A DNA stretch of 64,000 nt from Cercophora sp. LCS_1 (Eukaryota > Ascomycota > Sordariomycetes > Sordariales > Lasiosphaeriaceae): positions 1,116,001-1,180,000 of the forward strand of contig JAPZLL010000004.1 in assembly GCA_036250225.1 (NCBI GenBank), read 5' to 3'. This document shows positions 1 through 11,980 of this stretch, in pieces. Made by a program: the position numbers and the translations under genes. Below the pieces are notes generated by a model. It was not told the DNA's origin. It made no database searches and saw only the letters and a program-made list of their open reading frames with translations. Each line of letters starts with the position of its first letter. Position 1 is the first letter of the stretch.

Positions 1-1613
1 GTGCCATCATCAGCCCGGCCACAAACCAGGAACCACCCAGGTTATGTGGCAAAACCTCGGCGGCAAGCGGCGGGACCAAAATGAATATCGCTTCCCCCAC
101 ACTTATAGTCCTTGCTTCGTTCTTGGTTCCGCTTCCACACCGAACATGATGCAAGGTCGTTGCTCAAGGTGTTTCGGCACGCGACGCACCCCCCGAGAGG
201 GGTGTGGACTTTGATGGCCCCTACCCGAGCTGGTATTTGTATTAAACCTGTCGTCGTGACGCAAGGCCGTTCACGACCAGGGGGATCTCTGCTGACCAGG
301 CTGAGATCCCTACCAGCGATTGTGGGGTAGTAGTGTTGATGCGAGAGCGCAGAGGCGTCAACAACCGAGCCGGGATGAGTGGGACTTACCATGTCTTTGT
401 TTGTAGTTGTGGTTGGGGATGGTTAGGTTGAGTAGTACTAAGGTTGAGGCTGTGGAGGAGGGCGGAAGTTGGAGGTGTCTTGTGACAGCTTGGGGGCCTG
501 ATGGTCGAGGGAAGCTTGGATTATTGTCAGCTTAAGAAGAAAAGAAAAGGAAAAGGAAAGAGGGTTGTGGCCGACTGGTAGAAATAACCTGGAAGGTACC
601 CAGGCCAAAGTCCAATGGGTCGGGTGCGGTGGTTCACCGCCTTCCCAAAGAGGTAAGTGGGTCCTGACGTGGCCAGGCTGTGAATGTTTGAGGTTGAGAG
701 CGTGGTGGGGTTCTTGAAGCGTATGGATCGCTGTCCAATGGCGAGTCTTGAAGATTCTGGGCCTCTGGCCAGAATACTGGAATAAGGGCATGTGATGACG
801 ATGGGGAAAGAGAACCGTCGGGAAAGAAAAAAAAGGTGCCTTTATACCTCGACCCGGCCACGGCGCAGTACGTTGCGATGTTCTGGATTATACCGGTGAG
901 TCAACAGACAGAGTTAAAATGGATTGAGCGAGCGAGCGCCATGGTGATGGTAGTCTAAGATTCTCGAGGCCGAGTCTCGATTCGGGGCGTCCATTTGCCC
1001 ACGGAAGCTGACATGTGCTTCTTGCCGCCACGTGTTTTTCGAAGGGTCGAAGGATGGCGCACCGGGGCCGAGTTACGGATACTGATCATTTCAAGGGCAA
1101 GCCTAGAGGGATGTTGAGTCAGGAAATCTTGCGGCGACCTCAATGAGCCCAAACTATGGTGCGATGTTGATAGTTCGCATAGACTGAAACGGGCGCTCGC
1201 TTGGATTAAAAAGGATACCGGAATACAGCTTCGGTTTTTCAGGCTCCCTTGGTCCTACATTACGCTGTCTCATCGATGTGACGTGCCAGCAGCAATCTGC
1301 CCGATCGGCTTGATGATATGTGGACTGCTGAGGTTTGTGAGTGGTCTTCTTTTCGCAGGACTGTGACACGCCCCGCATGGTACTCCTCCGCCTTAGTCAT
1401 CTGTGCAATCCCAACTCCAAAAATTGCTCCAGCTCAGACCCTCCAAGCGGAACAAAGCAAGAAAAGGCGGTGAGGATAAGCAGCAAGGTATGAGACAAGG
1501 ATGACATTATGACCCAAAATATTGATCAACAAACCCGCCAGTTGCAACCATTGTTTGCAGATCAAATACAAAAAGGCACCCATCATCCAAAAAATATCCA
1601 AAATATACAAACA
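1..1613. other. Intergenic, no gene recognised
   Basis: Open frames here are short, overlap one another on both strands, and show no domain, signal peptide or splice-linked continuation that I recognise. The last few hundred bases probably hold the 3' untranslated region of the dioxygenase gene that ends at 1614. An apparent plus-strand frame at 1509-2168 is antisense to that gene's last exon and is not counted. Confidence 0.5.
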
Positions 1614-4600
1614 CTATTCCTCATATCTCACCCTCATAGTCGTCGGGATCGGCCAATACGATCTCTGATCCGCAGTCATGTACACCCTCAGGCCGCTCCA
1701 ATCATGAGCGCCCACACGACCGACTTGGCCGTTCCAGTGCGACGCGGGGAAGCTTTTCAGCTCCCCGCGGGGCCCCTCCACTCTCTTCAAGCCCTTGAGG
1801 CCTACCACGGCCTTGAAGATAGCGGTCATCATCACCCGACTCATTCCTTCGCCCAAACAACGATGCGGGCCAGACCCATAGTGTACGTACGAGTCCAGTG
1901 GGCGGTCGAGCTTGACTGTTTCCGGGTCAGGGAACGCAGAAGGATCATGCGAGGCCGAGGTCAGATCCACAAAAATACGAGTGCCAGATTTGAGAGTACA
2001 GGTCTTGGGCTCTGGGTTCTCGACGGGGGCCGGGTTAAGGAACGTCGGGTCCTTAGGGTCAGGCTTGCATGGAGCATAGTCGGTGACTGTCTGATCGGTG
2101 GCGAGGTCTCTATAGAGAGCAACAGTGCCTCGGATACGAGAGCCTTCAAGCATGCTAGAGGGAGTTAGTAAACACGCATGGACAATAGGCCAAAGGATCA
2201 ACTTACTACTTCGTCAAAGTGCCATCAGCCTCTTTCGTGTTGAGATGAGCAAGCCTATACAGCTCGGGGAGATGGCTCGCCCCGGGACCAAGATAGTAAT
2301 CCAAACACTGCGACAGCAACTGCGTCTGGTTGGCGACACCAGCGCACACTGTTTGCAAGATGGATCCATAGACGGCCTCCTCTACTGAACTGTTCTGGGC
2401 AACGATATGCTCAATGAGCTTGGGGCCGAAGCTGGGGAGCGATGGCTCGGCGGTTCCATTGGCGTGAATGGCGTTGTCGACCTTCTTTGCCAACTCGTAT
2501 AGCTTGCCACCCTTTGCCTTGGCAACAATGAGAGCAGTAAGTTGCTCAGCTAGCTTCTGGGCCGTCTGGCGAAGCTTGAAGGAGCTTGCAACATCGCCGT
2601 CAAAGAAGATGCTGGCAAAGATGGCAAACAAGACTCTAAACATCTCCTGCTCACTATAGATCCCGTGCGGGTTGTTTGCTGTCTTCATGGGCAATGCAAA
2701 CATCGTTGCCATCACATGTGTGGTGGAGAGGCTAAAGATATCGCGAACAACATCCACCTCATGCGCCACCTTTCCGTCGACAACGAGAGGGATGCTGTAC
2801 TTGCCAAGGAGCTGCGCCGTTTTCTTTGCGCAGAACGACTGGATCTCCTCTGCCCAGCTGCCCGACTTGTAGAGAGACTTGGTAACCCGAGCCCTGTTCG
2901 CGCTGTTTGCTTCCAGGTCACCGGATAGCGCAAAACTCTTGGCAAACTTGTCGGCAAAGTCTGGAGTCCCACTCAAGATGGCTTCACCCCAGGTTATCTT
3001 GAAATCCTGTTGATTGTTAAGGATAGCGAGGCCTGCTTTGTGGGAGTGGATGAGGATCAAGTCGTCTTTCCGCTTCGGCTTCTCCCAGGAGTACTTGATG
3101 GCACTGCCCAGGCCATCGTGGATCTTCTTGTTCTCCGAAGGGACCACGAGGGGAAAATGGGCGTAGATACTATTCTGGGAAAAGTGGTTCGGAAAGGCTC
3201 GGAAAAAGAGCTTGTGAATGACGTGACCATTGTTCACTGCCGGGTCTGAGTTGGCTTCATTGTAGCTGGGCGATATCAGTAACCGAGAACCGCGAGAACA
3301 CCTAGGGCTACTTACCCCCAGTTAGTGATATTCTTGGGCGTATAGTCCACGGTATAGAAGCGATCACCACGGATTAGAGAAACAGCGTCCGACAGGATGG
3401 CCTTGCTAGTGGTGTAGTTGACACAAAGTCCACTACCAGGGGTCATCGGGGGTTTTGGCTTCTCGGCGACAAGGCCTGGGTAAAGCTCAACGGCGTCTGG
3501 AGAAGAGTAGAACCCTCGAAGCTTGTTCGCAACGATCGGGTCTGGGTTGATGTCCTCGAAGGTGGTGTGTTTTGTCAGCCCCATAAAGGAACGGAACTCG
3601 TTCAGGGTGGCGATGTTCCAGTACCGCGATTGCATGATCCCGAGAACCTCAATGGACTTGAGACAGTTCGGCACACGGTTCGCCCCGAAGGAACCCGCGA
3701 CATCCTCGATGCTTTCTTCAAGAATCTTGACAAGACCGTCATCGTCCAAGGTGCCGTCTGATGAACGTTTCAAGCCCACAAAGGTGCGCTCCTCCGGGTT
3801 GTCTGAAAGATCGCGCTCGAATCTTGCCAGAGCTCTTAGCACATCAGCGAGCTGGGCTTCTTCGGGATCTTTCCCGCCCAGGATGCGTTTGAATTCGTCA
3901 ATGGTCCACTCTTCATCCCGCTTCGAAACACTGCTATGCCATCGGTAAATGAGGTTGAACTCCGCGGACACTTGGTTGCCAACGCCGGCCGGCGAAGGGT
4001 GACTGAACGCGTTCTTGTCAGCGTTGCTCCGTGGATCGAGGTTCCACTTTGTATCAACGCGATTGAGGGCCAGGATTGTCGCCACGTAATCATGCAGGAT
4101 GATGTTGGAATACAGTCCGCATGTGATGAGCCGGCCGGTCTGGAACAGGTCATTGTCGTATTTCTTCCATGCTGCGTCGAGAGCCTCGCCAGTGAGCTTT
4201 GATCCAGGCTTGTTGAATCTTCCATTCTCATTGATCCTGACAACTGTTAGTGCATGCACGAGCAGACCATCTCTAGCAGATCGTACTTGGCAAGCTGAGT
4301 CACGACATAGTTGTGAAACCGGTTGAACATGATCAGCAAGACGCCACATCCTGGGGGGAAGCCAAGAATACGCTTCGAGCTGAAGCAATCTGGCCTGAGC
4401 GTGCCATTCTTGAAAGTCCGAATGGCAGACTGTTCCTGCTCGTTTCGGCCATAAAGCGGAGAAAGGTCAAGGTAGGACGAGGTGAGATTGACGTTGTAAT
4501 CAGAGGATGACTAATATCCATTGTCAATATGATTACAAGAGGCCAGAGACAATGGGCTCACAGTTTGGAAGATGTCATGGATAATGATCGTCGCGAGATA

Positions 4601-5158
4601 GAACAGCATGCTCGAGATACCCTGGGGGTGTGACACGAACTTGTCGCCACGGGCCATCAGGGAGTCAAAGATGTCTGATGGGTCCGGCTGACTGGGATCC
4701 TGGACTGTCATCGGTGGCACAGTTCTGGCATATGCCGTGCCAGCAGCGCCAAGCTGCGGGTGGTTGACATTGTTCCCTGACCCGTCAGCCGAGCGATACC
4801 GGAAATTTTCGCCGAGAGAAGTGCAGGGAGGATGATCGAGGGCATTCCACAACTGTGTAAGAAGCCCATCGGTCAGTTGTTTGGCTTCCTTGGAAGTTGA
4901 TGGTAACTTGGCCAAGAGTTGGATCAGGTTCTCGAGGAGGAGCTCATTGTCGTCGACCTTGCCAACAGCAGCGGCATTGACAAACGCCAACAGCGTCTGG
5001 TAGTCCTGGAAGCCGAGCTCCTTGATGTTGCTGAGCGGGTCAGGTGTCAATTCGGCCTCGACGTTCGCTGGTGTGTAGGGGTACTGGGCCTCTGGTGAGA
5101 GTGCCTTCTTGATGACCTGGTTCAATCTCGAAAGCTTGGATGATACCGAGCCAGGCAT
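1614..5158 (-). CDS. Ppo-type fatty acid dioxygenase-P450 fusion (linoleate diol synthase-like)
   Basis: Exons on the minus strand are 5158-4562, 4510-4287, 4236-3316, 3265-2207 and 2154-1614, giving 1113 residues, normal for linoleate diol synthases and Aspergillus PpoA. The N-terminal half is a haem peroxidase-like dioxygenase: the distal His lies in HDIFQT near residue 194, and the catalytic Tyr plus proximal His form YRWH at 371-374. The C-terminal third is a P450-like domain with ANQ, an ExxR-like ELYR and the haem site GPHRCLG, with the thiolate Cys near residue 1033. In this family the dioxygenase forms a hydroperoxide of linoleic or oleic acid and the P450 half isomerises it to a dihydroxy oxylipin, a signal for sporulation and secondary metabolism. 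The retained Cys argues against a 10R-dioxygenase of PpoC type, which lacks it. Which diol is made (5,8 or 7,8) cannot be read from the sequence. Confidence 0.93.
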
Positions 5159-6228
5159 TGCGGATTGGTGCGCCCGGAAAGAGTGGGTGAGACTGAGAGG
5201 GGTTGAGTCTGAGGGGGAAGGAGCGCCTGGCAGTCCTCAGGTCTGCCAACGGCCAGAGGAAGGTGCGATGGGATATGGGACAGATTTATGACTCCAATGC
5301 CAAAAGCCGAGCGTTGGACGCAGGAGTCCTGCGTCGCGCAACACTACCATGAACGAGCATTTTACCCTCCGTTTCCATCCACACCGACGAAACTGTCAAT
5401 CCAATCCCTGGGTGGTAATGGTCATCCACGGCCCTCTGCCTGGCGACATGGCTCAGCTGAATCTTGCGGGGTCTGCCTACATGTGCGTATACAACGCCAT
5501 GATTGACCATTTGTACACAAGCCGCCCATCGCTTCGAGAAATATACCTCTTCGCGCCATTTTTGCCCTTACCATCACACCCTCAGCCCTTGCTCGTGCAT
5601 CAGTACACCGAGCGGGCTGCCGTCCCGCGCCCACACATGCAGCCACGCGAGGGCGGGCCGCTGCTCAGATGGCTTTTGCGCGGTCGGTGGCGTCCAGTTG
5701 CGGGGCTGCGATTTTTGCGAATGGCGCACGAGGGCAAAGTCGCATGCTTGATTCAGCCCCTGACGCCTGCGGAGAGAATATTATGGCAAGTATGCCGAAA
5801 GTATTCCGCCCCTGCACCTAGATTGCGGCGAGAATCGTCCCCACCTTTACCCGCAGCAGGTACAAGACGAAAAGTGACGAGGTTGCATGGAATATGGGGG
5901 TGACGGGGCAGTTGTGACTGGATCATGGCGGTGCTACGCAAACACGGCTTCAAACTTCTTTGACGGGTGGGGCGTGGCACATCGTCAAGTGGCCCCATGA
6001 GTCAGCAGCTGATCAGGTTCTAGGCCCTCCACCGAAATCACCAGTCGTATTACTACCCAACAAACGCCGGCTGGTACAACAAAGGGACAGGAATCCGGGT
6101 TCTTGGCGTCATCTGACATAACATCGTGTGTTTTACAACCTCCTCTTTCCCAAATCAGCGTCAGCACCAACACCTCACTCAGACCAAGACACCGCGCCGT
6201 CACAAGATCAAGCCCCTCACACACATTA
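5159..6228. other. Intergenic; upstream region of the dioxygenase gene
   Basis: No coding frame with recognisable content. The proximal part should contain the dioxygenase promoter and the distal part the 3' untranslated region of the DUF3292 gene. No convincing RNA gene or repeat was seen. Confidence 0.5.
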
Positions 6229-8471
6229 TTACCAGGCCTCCCACTTCTGGCTGCCCATAGCGACCAATCGATTGAACAGCTCGTCGCGCCTTGGCACAGC
6301 GGTGATCTTGAACTTGTCCCCATTCACCGTCCCGATTTCCAAGCCGTCCTTGACCTCCCTCTCCAACGACCACCCCACCACCAGCTTTGCTTTCCACCCA
6401 TAGCCACCGATCTTCCTGACTTCGGCGATCTCGCCCACCGCCACGCTCCACTCGGGGTGCAGGTCTGCCCTATCCTGCCCCGCGATTTTCTCTGTCGTTT
6501 CCTTCGTTCCGAATGACAAGACGGGCGTTGTGGCGGCCGTGCTCAAGTACACATGACCCTTCCGCCCATTGTGCCTGGCCTCAAACTCGACAGGTCCGCT
6601 GACGGGCATCTCGTCTGCAGGCGGCACCACGCCCAGCCTGTTCTTGGCATGGTGGCTGCCGGCCTTAGCCCGGACGGTGTCGGTGCCGATGGCAGTCTTA
6701 ACAACGCCCTTGGTTGTGCCGCGGAAGAAGTTGAGGAGTCTGTTGCCTTTCTTTCCGTGATTGGAATCCTTAGCGTCATCGATATCGCTTCCACCAGTGC
6801 GATGTGCAGTGGTTGGGTCGCGTGAAATCGCGGCGTCGAGCTCAGCGGAGGTGGCGTTAAGGGGTGGTTCAGCGCCCGTGGCACGGAGGTGCTCATCAGT
6901 CAGCGACGCGGGGCGGGAGGGAGGCGCGGAGGAGATGCGCGGAGGGGGTGGCAAGGGCGCATGGTTGGCTTCACCAATGCGAAGCAGCGTCATGGTGAGT
7001 TGGGCATTTGTTGGCATGCCCTTGAGGAGCGTGCTGAAATTTGTTAGCATTCTGGTTGCGGGTGTAGTTAGAGGGATGTGTGGCGGCTCACTTTCGCATT
7101 TCAAGCAACTTCTTCCAATCGGGGATCGTCCTGTTCAACCAGCCCAAACCCCGAGAGATGATCGGATCGCCAAAGAAGCCAAAGCCGATACCGAAGGTCG
7201 CGGCTTTGGTGAACATGTAGGAGGTCACAAACAACGAGACGCCAAACACGGGCATGATTACGGCCGCAATGCGCAGTTGGTACGTACCACGAGGGAATGG
7301 AGGCGTGGGGGAGAGAGCGCTGTGGGCAATGTCAGATCGAGTCGGGGATTTTCTCGAGGGCCGAGTAGGTACTCACTTGGCCACACGTTCCCAGGTGTCT
7401 GTCATGTCACCCAACATGTGCATGATGGGTCTCATCTTTGTCCAGAGGGCGGTTTCCATCGGCACCTTGGTCTTGTCATGTTTTTCACTGGGCTTGGATC
7501 CTGTGGCTTTTTCCTTTGCATTTGCCACGCCCATGGCGACTGCGGTCGGGTCAGGTGCAGCACCTGCGGGTTCGTCATCGTCGGAGTCCGGGTCTCCTTG
7601 TGGGTGTTTACCGGCCGCGCTGCTCAGAGCGACCGAGGCAATGCTGTTGACAAAGTTGCTGGCCTCCTGCTCCACCGCTTCACCCTTGTGGTTCTCCGGG
7701 GCACCTGTGGCACTGTCGTGGCTACCCAAGACTCCAGACTTGGGCTTCTGCACGCCGCCCGTCTTGCTATCGACCAGTGAGACGGGCGCAGGTGGAAATA
7801 GGAACTCGCGGGATGGCGGATAGACAATCAGGGTAATCAGGATGCCCAAAAGCAGCGGTGTGATGAAGTCCAAGAGCCATGCCACGAAGTAGGCCGCAGC
7901 AAAGCCAGATGTTCGACGTGTTTCGCGCCATGAGCGGAGTCTCGCAATGTGCTTGATGGCTGCGAGAACGCCAACACCAATCGTCATGTACAAGCGCTCT
8001 AGGTTCGCGCGGAGCTTGTCGGGGGAAAACTCCTCTTCGTCGGCGATATTGAGGTCTAGCCCTCCCGGAACCGGGTACGTCGTCGCTTTAAGGTGGTAGA
8101 TTTGCTGATGCTGCTGTTAGCGCCAAGCCCAAAAAAGGCTGGTTTTCCTCCAGGGGCTTGCTTGCCTTGTCGAAGCGACGGACCAACATCCACAGCTCTT
8201 CATTGTCCATGCCACCGACAAGGGGCGCGGCAATTTCTTCCTTCTTTTCGTTCCATCCTAGGTCTTGCACTTCTTTCTCGTGGTCAATTTGCGCATGTCC
8301 TTTGAGGTCATGGTCGTCTGTCGCCAAAGCATGCGAAAGCGTTTGCTCCTTGGCGCCGCCCTGGGCGATGTCGTTGGGGTTCGTTGCCGGGGTCGGTAGC
8401 AGGTCGCTGACCCCAGTTCCAGGGCCTGCGTCCCCTGTAGCGGGGTTTGGCGTTCGGTGGTTTGACGACAT
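6229..8471 (-). CDS. DUF3292-type membrane protein with C-terminal GRAM-like region
   Basis: Exons are 8471-8166, 8104-7377, 7319-7092 and 7033-6229, giving 688 residues. The first intron (8165-8105) begins with GC instead of GT (AAG|GCAAGC), has a GCTAAC branch point and ends CAG; without it the frame closes, so the GC-AG intron is required. The protein has an acidic N-terminus, a central part with two or three hydrophobic segments (around DFITPLLLGILITLIV and AAVIMPVFGVSLFVTSYMF), a long polar loop, and a C-terminal beta-rich segment ending WEAW that looks like a GRAM/PH-type lipid-binding fold. I assign it from memory to fungal DUF3292 proteins, which have no established function. The start ATG is the first in frame; it lies 93 bp from the start of the divergent isomerase-like gene, so the two must share regulatory DNA. 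Confidence 0.75.
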
Positions 8472-8564
8472 CGCCAAAGCTGCGAGCGATCAAAACGGCG
8501 TGCTAATGTCAGGCACGGTGTAACGGCTACTAGAGCTCAAGAAGGCTTGAACGGTGGGAACTGC

Positions 8565-9626
8565 ATGTGTCTTAAACTGACGGGTTCGTCTGATGTCAAC
8601 AGACAGTGTGTCAAAGGAGCGATGACATCAATGGCGCACCAATCAGCGGCCGCTGGTGCGGGATGTGACGCAGTGCCCATCCCAATATCTTGGAACTTGG
8701 TGGGTCCTCCTGATCCCGCCGATGACCGGCTCATTGGCACATGCAACAGCTACCCCTGGGGTAAAAAAGGACCAGATTCACTGGCTTCTCAGCTCTGTGC
8801 CAAGACCGACAAAGGGTTTTCCGTCAACGATGATGAGTATTACTCGGAGATGTGGTTTGGAGATTATGAGGACTTTCCAGGTCGGGTCTACAACACGGGC
8901 GAGCCCTTGGAGATCCTCGAGAAGAACAAGGGGACACTTCTTGGCGGGAAAGTCATCGAAAAGTTGGATGGCCAGTTACCATACCTACCCAAGGTAGAAT
9001 TCATTCGCCACGGTATCAATCATAGTATCGCTGATCAACTCGACGAAGCAGCATACATCCTCGATCTTACCCCCAGGCTTCAAGACCAATACGGCGCCGG
9101 AGACCCTGGCCTCACCGTCGCCCTGACATGCATGAACTTTATAGTTCTAGAAGCAGGCGATGCAATTTACGTCCCCGCCGACGGCATCCACGCCCACCTA
9201 TCGAGCGACATTGTCGAGTGCATGGCCTGCAGCAACAACGCCCTCAACTCGGGGTTTTGTCCACCTGCTGACAGGAAAAATATCGACATGTTTTGCGGGA
9301 CTTTGACATTCAAGGGACATTCGCAGGCAGACGTGATTTTACGAAGCCGAAAGAGCGAGAAAAGCGCAACGGGCAAAACGGTCGTGTATAAACCACCCAT
9401 GAGCGAGTTTGACCTCCTCAAGACTGCCCTCAAAGTAGGAGAAAACGATAAGACCTCTGCTAGCGACGGACCGGGAGTATTCATCGTCACTCATGGAAAA
9501 GGCAAGATGCAAGCCGACAGCAAGATGTTTGAGTTAGACGAGGGATTCATCTACTTCATCGCACTAGGGGTCGAGATCAAATGGGAAACAGACACAGCGA
9601 TGGAAATTCACATGGCAGTCGTCTGA
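8565..9626 (+). CDS. Phosphomannose isomerase-like protein lacking the catalytic core
   Basis: Uninterrupted 353-codon frame. The N-terminal half matches type I mannose-6-phosphate isomerase (NSYPWGKKG near the front, LPYLPKV mid-protein), and the C-terminal half matches from the GDAIYVPADGIHAH strand through VECMACSNN to the cupin-like tail. Between LPYLPKV and PRLQDQY roughly 120 residues of the usual protein are missing, including the QxHPxK motif and the HKPE motif that supply three of the four zinc ligands; only the His in the GIHAH region remains. Known members convert mannose-6-phosphate and fructose-6-phosphate; this copy should be inactive for that reaction. It may be a degenerating paralogue or may have been recruited as a sugar-binding or regulatory protein. 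The first about 65 residues also do not resemble the family, so the true start could lie further in or the 5' end could contain an unrecognised intron. Confidence 0.75.
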   Translation: MCLKLTGSSDVNRQCVKGAMTSMAHQSAAAGAGCDAVPIPISWNLVGPPDPADDRLIGTCNSYPWGKKGPDSLASQLCAKTDKGFSVNDDEYYSEMWFGDYEDFPGRVYNTGEPLEILEKNKGTLLGGKVIEKLDGQLPYLPKVEFIRHGINHSIADQLDEAAYILDLTPRLQDQYGAGDPGLTVALTCMNFIVLEAGDAIYVPADGIHAHLSSDIVECMACSNNALNSGFCPPADRKNIDMFCGTLTFKGHSQADVILRSRKSEKSATGKTVVYKPPMSEFDLLKTALKVGENDKTSASDGPGVFIVTHGKGKMQADSKMFELDEGFIYFIALGVEIKWETDTAMEIHMAVV

Positions 9627-9822
9627 TGTAACACCCATTCCCGCCAAGCAAACCCTCAACAACCGACGAAACGAAACAACACCACGCGGCTAAATACAGA
9701 ACCACCACCTGCCCAAAACAACCCACCATCAAACTGCAATCTGTCAAATACCCATCACGTGTTACATAATTATTCCTCCTCCCCTTTCAGCCATTCCATC
9801 TCACCACCTCCCGATCCAATCC

Positions 9823-11314
9823 ATGCACCGAACAAACCGAAAAATGGCCCTGCTCCTCGCCATCCTCCTCTCCATCCTCCCGCTCACATCCGCATCCCCA
9901 AACCTCGCCCCAGAACCCCAATGCGGCCGTGGCATCCCTCCAAACCCCCTAACCCACCAGCCCCAATGCATCTCCATCAACGCCGGCACAAGCCCCGAAT
10001 CCTGGTACCCGTGGACACACCGCCCCTACTGCGTCGAAGCCTGGACCGCGCCCTGGTGCGTCTTCACCAACGCGGCCGTCCCGCGTCCGCCACATGGCGA
10101 CCAGCGCGGTATCAGCGTCATCACGACGCCCGAACGCGCAGCCGCGGCGTTTAATCTAGCGGAATTACCACTAGAAAAAGCATTCAGCTACATTCCTTCC
10201 GCTAAAAAAATTGACCGCCCACCATTCAGGGTTGAGGATATTCCCGGAAAAGGGAAGGGCGTTGTGGCAACGAAGAAGATTGAAAAGGATAAGGTGATCA
10301 TGATTGATCATGTGGCGGTGCTGTCGACGGCTGAGTATAGCGCCGATGTGACGCAGGAGGAGGTGCGGGAGTTGTTGTTTGAGGCGGTGGAGAGACTGAG
10401 TGCGCCCGAGAGGGTGAGGGGGTTGAGCGGACGGGGGAGGGATAGACGGGGTTTTTTGTTGAGTAAAGAGGAGGATGTGTTGAGCACCAATTCTTTCGAG
10501 TTACCAGTAGCTGGGTGGGGGTATATGGGGTTGTTTCCTGAGTTGTCGGTACGTTTTTTTTTTCTTTCTTTCTTTTGAAAAGATGGGATGGGAGTGAGCT
10601 GACGATGACAGAGGGTTAATCATGCTTGTCGACCAAAGTGAGTTGTCTCGTTTTGATGAGTGATGGGAAAAGACTGACAAGGCAGTGCCCATGTGCATTT
10701 CTCCGAGGCCAGTTTAGCGATCACGGTCTGGTCAGCCAGGGACATTGAACCAGGGGAGGAAATCACCATCAGTTGTAGGTTTTAAACTGTCGAGAGGGAC
10801 TGTAAGAAGATGGCTGACTGGAACAGACTCGGCCGTGGACTTGACATACGCCGAACGACAAAAAACACTGGCCGACATCTGGGGCTTCAACTGCACTTGC
10901 TCGCTTTGCACAGCCGACAAGAAAGTTCGGGACGAATCGGATGCTCGACGACTCAAGTATCGCAATGTCAAAGACGAGCTGGTCAAGTTGTCGCAGGATG
11001 GCAAATTCGAGCAGGCGGCCAAGCTGACCAAAGACTTTTTCCAAGCCGCTGATGAGGAGGAACTGACGGCTTTGCTGGGCGATCTCTACGAGTTTCCAGC
11101 TAGGATATTTTACCAACTTGGTGATCTGGAAGAGGCGAAACGACTGATGAAACGGTCGAGACAAGAGGCTGAGGTGTGGGGGGTTCCAGGGCACGACGAC
11201 CAACTGCGGTTGGAGAACAATGACCGGGTGATGGCGCGACTTGAGAGTGAGATTGCTGAAGAAAAGAAAAGGAAGAAGAGGAAGCCGCAGGTGTATTTGG
11301 GGAAAAAGACGTGA
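9823..11314 (+). CDS. SET domain protein with N-terminal signal peptide
   Basis: Exons are 9823-10548, 10612-10637, 10686-10774 and 10827-11314, giving 442 residues. Exon 2 is a 26-nt microexon encoding most of the substrate/cofactor motif NHACRPN; exon 3 leads into GEEITIS, completed to GEEITISY by exon 4. Both motifs are hallmarks of SET lysine methyltransferases, and a Cys cluster (CTCSLC) follows as in post-SET regions. The N-terminus (MALLLAILLSILPLTSA preceded by basic residues) is a clear signal peptide, followed by a Cys-containing segment of about 90 residues before the SET fold. Fungi have several SET proteins of this SMYD/SET5-like layout whose targets are unknown. A secreted or ER-lumenal location would be unusual for a histone methyltransferase. 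The C-terminal half is helical and charged, TPR-like at best. Confidence 0.85.
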
Positions 11315-11980
11315 GAAGCAGTTTTAAGGGGTCCGCCACCTCCGATAAAAAAAAAAAAAAAAAGGAACCGAGGTATTAGAGCAATATGATTGTATAAATC
11401 GGAAGAAAACTTGACAAACGAAACCCCGACCGTCTGCAGCTCTGGGATAGGTGCCCCCAGCTTAAGTTAGTGGGTGAGCTTTGCCTTGTGCCGCCGAGCT
11501 TTTCTCGGTCGCGCAAACCCGCATACCCAATCAAGGAGAGCTGTAGGCTGCTTCAAGCAGAGATCCGGAGCCTGGTCTCGACATGCGAACCCTCGAAGCT
11601 GGGATGAGATTCTTCGCCATGTGCTAAGTTTGCGGTCCTAATTAGGCGTTTTGGCACTTTGGGCGACACCCAACTTGAGGGAGCGGGTCCTAGCCCTCTG
11701 GCAGTTGGGACTAGCCCAACGGGAATCAACCAATGGGGGCGGGTTGGCTGGCAATATTTCCTTAGATGTGCGGAAGGAGGGTGCGCCACACCCGGGGGGG
11801 GGCTTCCAACTGAACGGCATTTCCCCTCGATAGGTAAGTGCAGGCAGCAGTTGCGACAAGGAAGGCCGACAGCATGGATAGCTATCATACACAATCAGCT
11901 TCCCACCATCCCCTGTACCCCGCCCACAGGCTTCACCATCCTATCTCCTTCCATGTTCCCGGCCATCTGAAACCGAGACC
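11315..11980. other. Intergenic with an 18-A homopolymer
   Basis: The SET gene ends just before an uninterrupted run of 18 A at 11347-11364. The remainder is the presumed promoter of the next gene. No RNA gene or coding frame was recognised. Confidence 0.55.

Noticed and set aside
1509..2168. 219-codon plus-strand frame
   Set aside because: Antisense to the last exon of the dioxygenase-P450 gene; no domain content.
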